16,737 nt of DNA from Treponema sp. Its GTDB lineage: Bacteria > Spirochaetota > Spirochaetia > Treponematales > Treponemataceae. The first letter of the stretch is position 1. Every line of letters starts with the position of its first letter. The notes beneath the pieces were generated by a model that had not been told where the DNA came from, ran no database searches, and worked only from the letters and a program-made list of their open reading frames with translations. Shown here one piece after another: positions 14,742-16,737 of this stretch. The stretch spans positions 1 through 16,737 of the forward strand of contig JALNVF010000070.1 of assembly GCA_023231445.1 (NCBI GenBank), read 5' to 3'. The translations under genes were made by a program, and so were the position numbers.

Positions 14742-16388
14742 AAGCAGATTTTTTCTTTCTCGCCTTTCGGTTATGAAGGATCACTTGTAACAGTTGAAGT
14801 TGATTTACGCCGGGGCATTCCGGCGATAGATATTGTCGGCCTTGCTGACGGTGCTGTTAAGGAATCCCGCGAACGTATGCGTGCCGCGATAAAGAACTCC
14901 CGATTCGATTTTCCTCCGGAACGAGTGCTTATCAGTTTGTCTCCCGCCGATATGAAAAAAGAAGGCTCGGGTTTTGATCTTGCAATAGCACTCGCGGTAC
15001 TTGTTGCGCAGGAGAGCGGTGGTTGTTGTTACAATGAAAATGCGAAGGAAACTGCCGGGGGTAATTCTGATGTAAGAAAAAACAGGCTTAGTACCGTTAC
15101 TTCCGATGACATACTTATTATGGGAGAACTTGAGTTATCCGGCAGGGTGCGCAGTGTACGTGCTGTCCATGCTGCTGCATCTACAGCTGCTTCCGGTGGA
15201 ATAATGAGATGCATTGTACCGGCAGCCGACGCCGGCGAAGCACGTGAAGTTCCCGGTATGAAAGTGTATGGTGCGGATTCTCTTGAATGTGCGTTCAATG
15301 CGTTAAGTCATCCTGAACTTTTTACCGAGCGTGGTGAGTCTGTCGAAAATGCGTTTATTCCTGCGGGATGTACGGAACTTAGCGGTATACTGTTTCCTCC
15401 TGTCCCTGCAGGGTTCGAATTTGCCGACATTACCGGCCAGCCGTTCCTTATCCGCGGCCTCCAGATTGCTGCCGCCGGCGGGCATAATCTTCTGGCAGTA
15501 GGTGCACCGGGATGCGGCAAGACAATGGCGCTTCAAAAATTTTCTGCATTACTGCCGCTCCTTACCGTAGAGGAAGCACAGCCTGTCACACGGATTTATT
15601 CTCTTGCGGGGCTTATGCCGAATCAGGAACCTCTTATCAGAATTGCACCGTTCCGGCAGCCGCACCAGACAGCCACAATTCAGGGAATGTGCGGCGGTGG
15701 TCCTTCCTGTATCCCCGGAGAGATATCGCTTGCTCATAACGGCGTATTATTTCTTGACGAAGCTGCCGAATTCCGTTCATCCGTCCTTCAGATGCTTCGT
15801 GTACCGATAGAAAGCGGAAGCGTAACACTTGCACGGGCAGGCCGTTCTACGGTATATCCTGCGTCGTTCCAGCTTCTTATGGCGGCAAATCCGTGTCCGT
15901 GCGGTAATTTCGGTTCGAAAACCAGGGTTTGTCTGTGCAGTGCCCGGTCTGTTGAACAGTACTGGAAGAAGTTTTCGGCTCCTCTCCTTGACCGCATAGA
16001 TATCCGGATTCCTGTAGAAAACATACCTGTTTCTTCGGACAGGCTTTCATCCGGATCCGGTAACCGGAGTCTGACAACAACAGCACTCCGTAAGGAAATA
16101 GCACGTGCTGTGGCAATTCAGCGGGACCGGCAGGGATGCCGGAATGCAAGACTGACGCCGCAGAATGTTGCCGGATACTGCAGTATGATGAGCGGCGCAC
16201 GAAGTTTGCTTGATGCTGCAGCTCAGCGGTACGGTTTTTCCCCGCGGGCAGTTTCGAGCTGCCTCAGGATATCACGTACTATTGCAGACATGTCCGGGGC
16301 TGAGATAATACAGGAAGAACACGTGCAGGAAGCGGTAAATTACCGAAAAGGATGCAGCAGTTTTCTGTCTGAAGATATCGATATCTGA
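14742..16388 (+). CDS. comM: ComM/YifB-type Mg-chelatase-like AAA+ ATPase, start codon unclear
   Basis: AAA+ helicase of the ComM family, which drives branch migration during natural transformation in other bacteria. From 14742, Walker A is GAPGCGKT (254-261) and Walker B VLFLDE (335-340). NPCPCGNFG and the VCLC pair give the family's cysteine motif. The N-terminal Lon-like domain reads FGYEGSLVTVEVDLRRGIPA and DIVGLADGAVKESRERMRAA. These conserved residues lie upstream of the first usable ATG (14877), so the gene must start earlier. The frame is open only back to TAG at 14730-14732. With AGGAG at 14731-14735, a start is expected near 14742, but the codon there is AAG; ATT at 14748 is the only near-cognate alternative. 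A stretch at about 91-125 is an extra, poorly conserved insert. About 548 residues in all, slightly long for the family. Confidence 0.88.
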   Translation, partial: KQIFSFSPFGYEGSLVTVEVDLRRGIPAIDIVGLADGAVKESRERMRAAIKNSRFDFPPERVLISLSPADMKKEGSGFDLAIALAVLVAQESGGCCYNENAKETAGGNSDVRKNRLSTVTSDDILIMGELELSGRVRSVRAVHAAASTAASGGIMRCIVPAADAGEAREVPGMKVYGADSLECAFNALSHPELFTERGESVENAFIPAGCTELSGILFPPVPAGFEFADITGQPFLIRGLQIAAAGGHNLLAVGAPGCGKTMALQKFSALLPLLTVEEAQPVTRIYSLAGLMPNQEPLIRIAPFRQPHQTATIQGMCGGGPSCIPGEISLAHNGVLFLDEAAEFRSSVLQMLRVPIESGSVTLARAGRSTVYPASFQLLMAANPCPCGNFGSKTRVCLCSARSVEQYWKKFSAPLLDRIDIRIPVENIPVSSDRLSSGSGNRSLTTTALRKEIARAVAIQRDRQGCRNARLTPQNVAGYCSMMSGARSLLDAAAQRYGFSPRAVSSCLRISRTIADMSGAEIIQEEHVQEAVNYRKGCSSFLSEDIDI

Positions 16389-16392
16389 CGAT

Positions 16393-16615
16393 GCCTGCAG
16401 CTGTGTTAAATAAAAAAAGACGTCATAACCGGTTGACGTCTTTTTTTTACCGGCAATGAGACTTGAATCCCTCCGGTCGCGGCCATCGTGGCCGCTTGCT
16501 CCGGGACGCCTGCGGCCACTGGCGCGGACATTCTGTCCGCTTTTCGCTTCGCGCGTGGCCTCCGGAGTTCAAGTCTCTGTATGCCGGCCTGCAGCTGTGT
16601 TAAATAAAAAAAAGA
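16393..16615. repeat. GC-rich inverted-repeat element flanked by a duplicated 28-bp stretch
   Basis: GCCTGCAGCTGTGTTAAAT plus an A-run and GA occurs at 16393-16420 and again at 16587-16615. Between them lie the comM terminator and a GC-rich element with long imperfect inverted arms (16450-16476 and 16562-16587), including CCGGCAATGAGACTTGAA against TTCAAGTCTC-TGT-ATGCCGG. The interior has further hairpins: GGCC-ATCGT-GGCC, and GCGGACA-TTC-TGTCCGC. It looks like an inserted or duplicated structural element. It has no reading frame worth reporting. Confidence 0.65.
16412..16448 (+). terminator. Rho-independent terminator after comM
   Basis: A 14-bp stem, 16412-16425 (seven A then GACGTCA) with 16434-16447 (TGACGTC then T-run), loop TAACCGGT, ends in eight T. 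It lies 24 bases after the comM stop and would end that transcript. Because of the A-tract it could act in both directions. Confidence 0.85.
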
Positions 16616-16685
16616 GTAAGCGTCAAATCCGTCCCACCTAAAAAATAAAAAGAAAAAATAATAAAGTATACAGAAGAGGAAAAAG

Positions 16686-16737
16686 ATGGAAGGAAACAGC
16701 GAAAGTATACTAGAGGGAGCAGCGGACTGCCTGCTGC
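16686..16737 (+). CDS. Start of an unidentified gene, cut by the window end
   Basis: An ATG at 16686 has GAAGAGG (about 16673-16679) at suitable distance and opens MEGNSESILEGAADCLL, running off the window. It is too short to identify. The stretch before it (16616-16672) is AT-rich and could hold a promoter, though no clear -35/-10 pair stands out. Confidence 0.45.
   Translation, partial: MEGNSESILEGAADCLL

Overview
The window looks like a piece of a spirochaete chromosome, most likely Treponema-like. That is an inference from the ordinary genes on the right (a two-cNMP-domain Crp-type protein, a PHP-family phosphoesterase and a ComM/YifB ATPase) and from the mixed base composition. No rRNA or other decisive marker is present. 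It falls into two parts that meet at a tRNA-Thr gene.

Positions 1 to about 12350 look like an integrated accessory island. The first 1.3 kb has no convincing gene; it is GC-rich and structured, then turns AT-rich. Next comes a compact three-gene operon (1361-2828) with ATGA overlaps: a 143-residue protein of unrecognised family, an MqsA-like Zn-finger/HTH antitoxin with a long C-terminal extension, and a SecB-like chaperone. This is the layout of a toxin-antitoxin-chaperone (TAC) system. Its promoter is covered by two inverted repeats, and a two-codon AUG-AAU-UAA minigene lies directly before the putative toxin start.

A 1675-residue protein follows (2968-7995). It joins a sacsin/Hsp90-type GHKL ATPase at the N-terminus to a complete superfamily 1 helicase at the C-terminus and is probably a defence or nucleic-acid surveillance factor. 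After it come a small lipoprotein with a DUF4468-like region, a broken IS3-family transposase remnant, a gene of unknown function that appears frameshifted, and an integration module (small ORF, excisionase-like HTH protein, tyrosine recombinase).

The recombinase lies next to the 3' end of tRNA-Thr(CGT) at 12351-12423. Three short repeats between them could be integrase arm sites. I found no second copy of the tRNA 3' end by eye, so the far end of the island probably lies left of the window.

Right of the tRNA are ordinary chromosomal genes: the cNMP-binding regulator (minus strand), and on the plus strand the PHP phosphoesterase, comM and the first codons of another gene. ComM is odd because its reading frame lacks a normal start codon where homologues begin. 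After comM lies a terminator and then a GC-rich inverted-repeat element framed by a duplicated stretch of about 28 bp.

The most notable content is the TAC operon with an unrecognised toxin candidate beside a giant GHKL-SF1 helicase protein in a mobile island. Joint function of the two is inference only.
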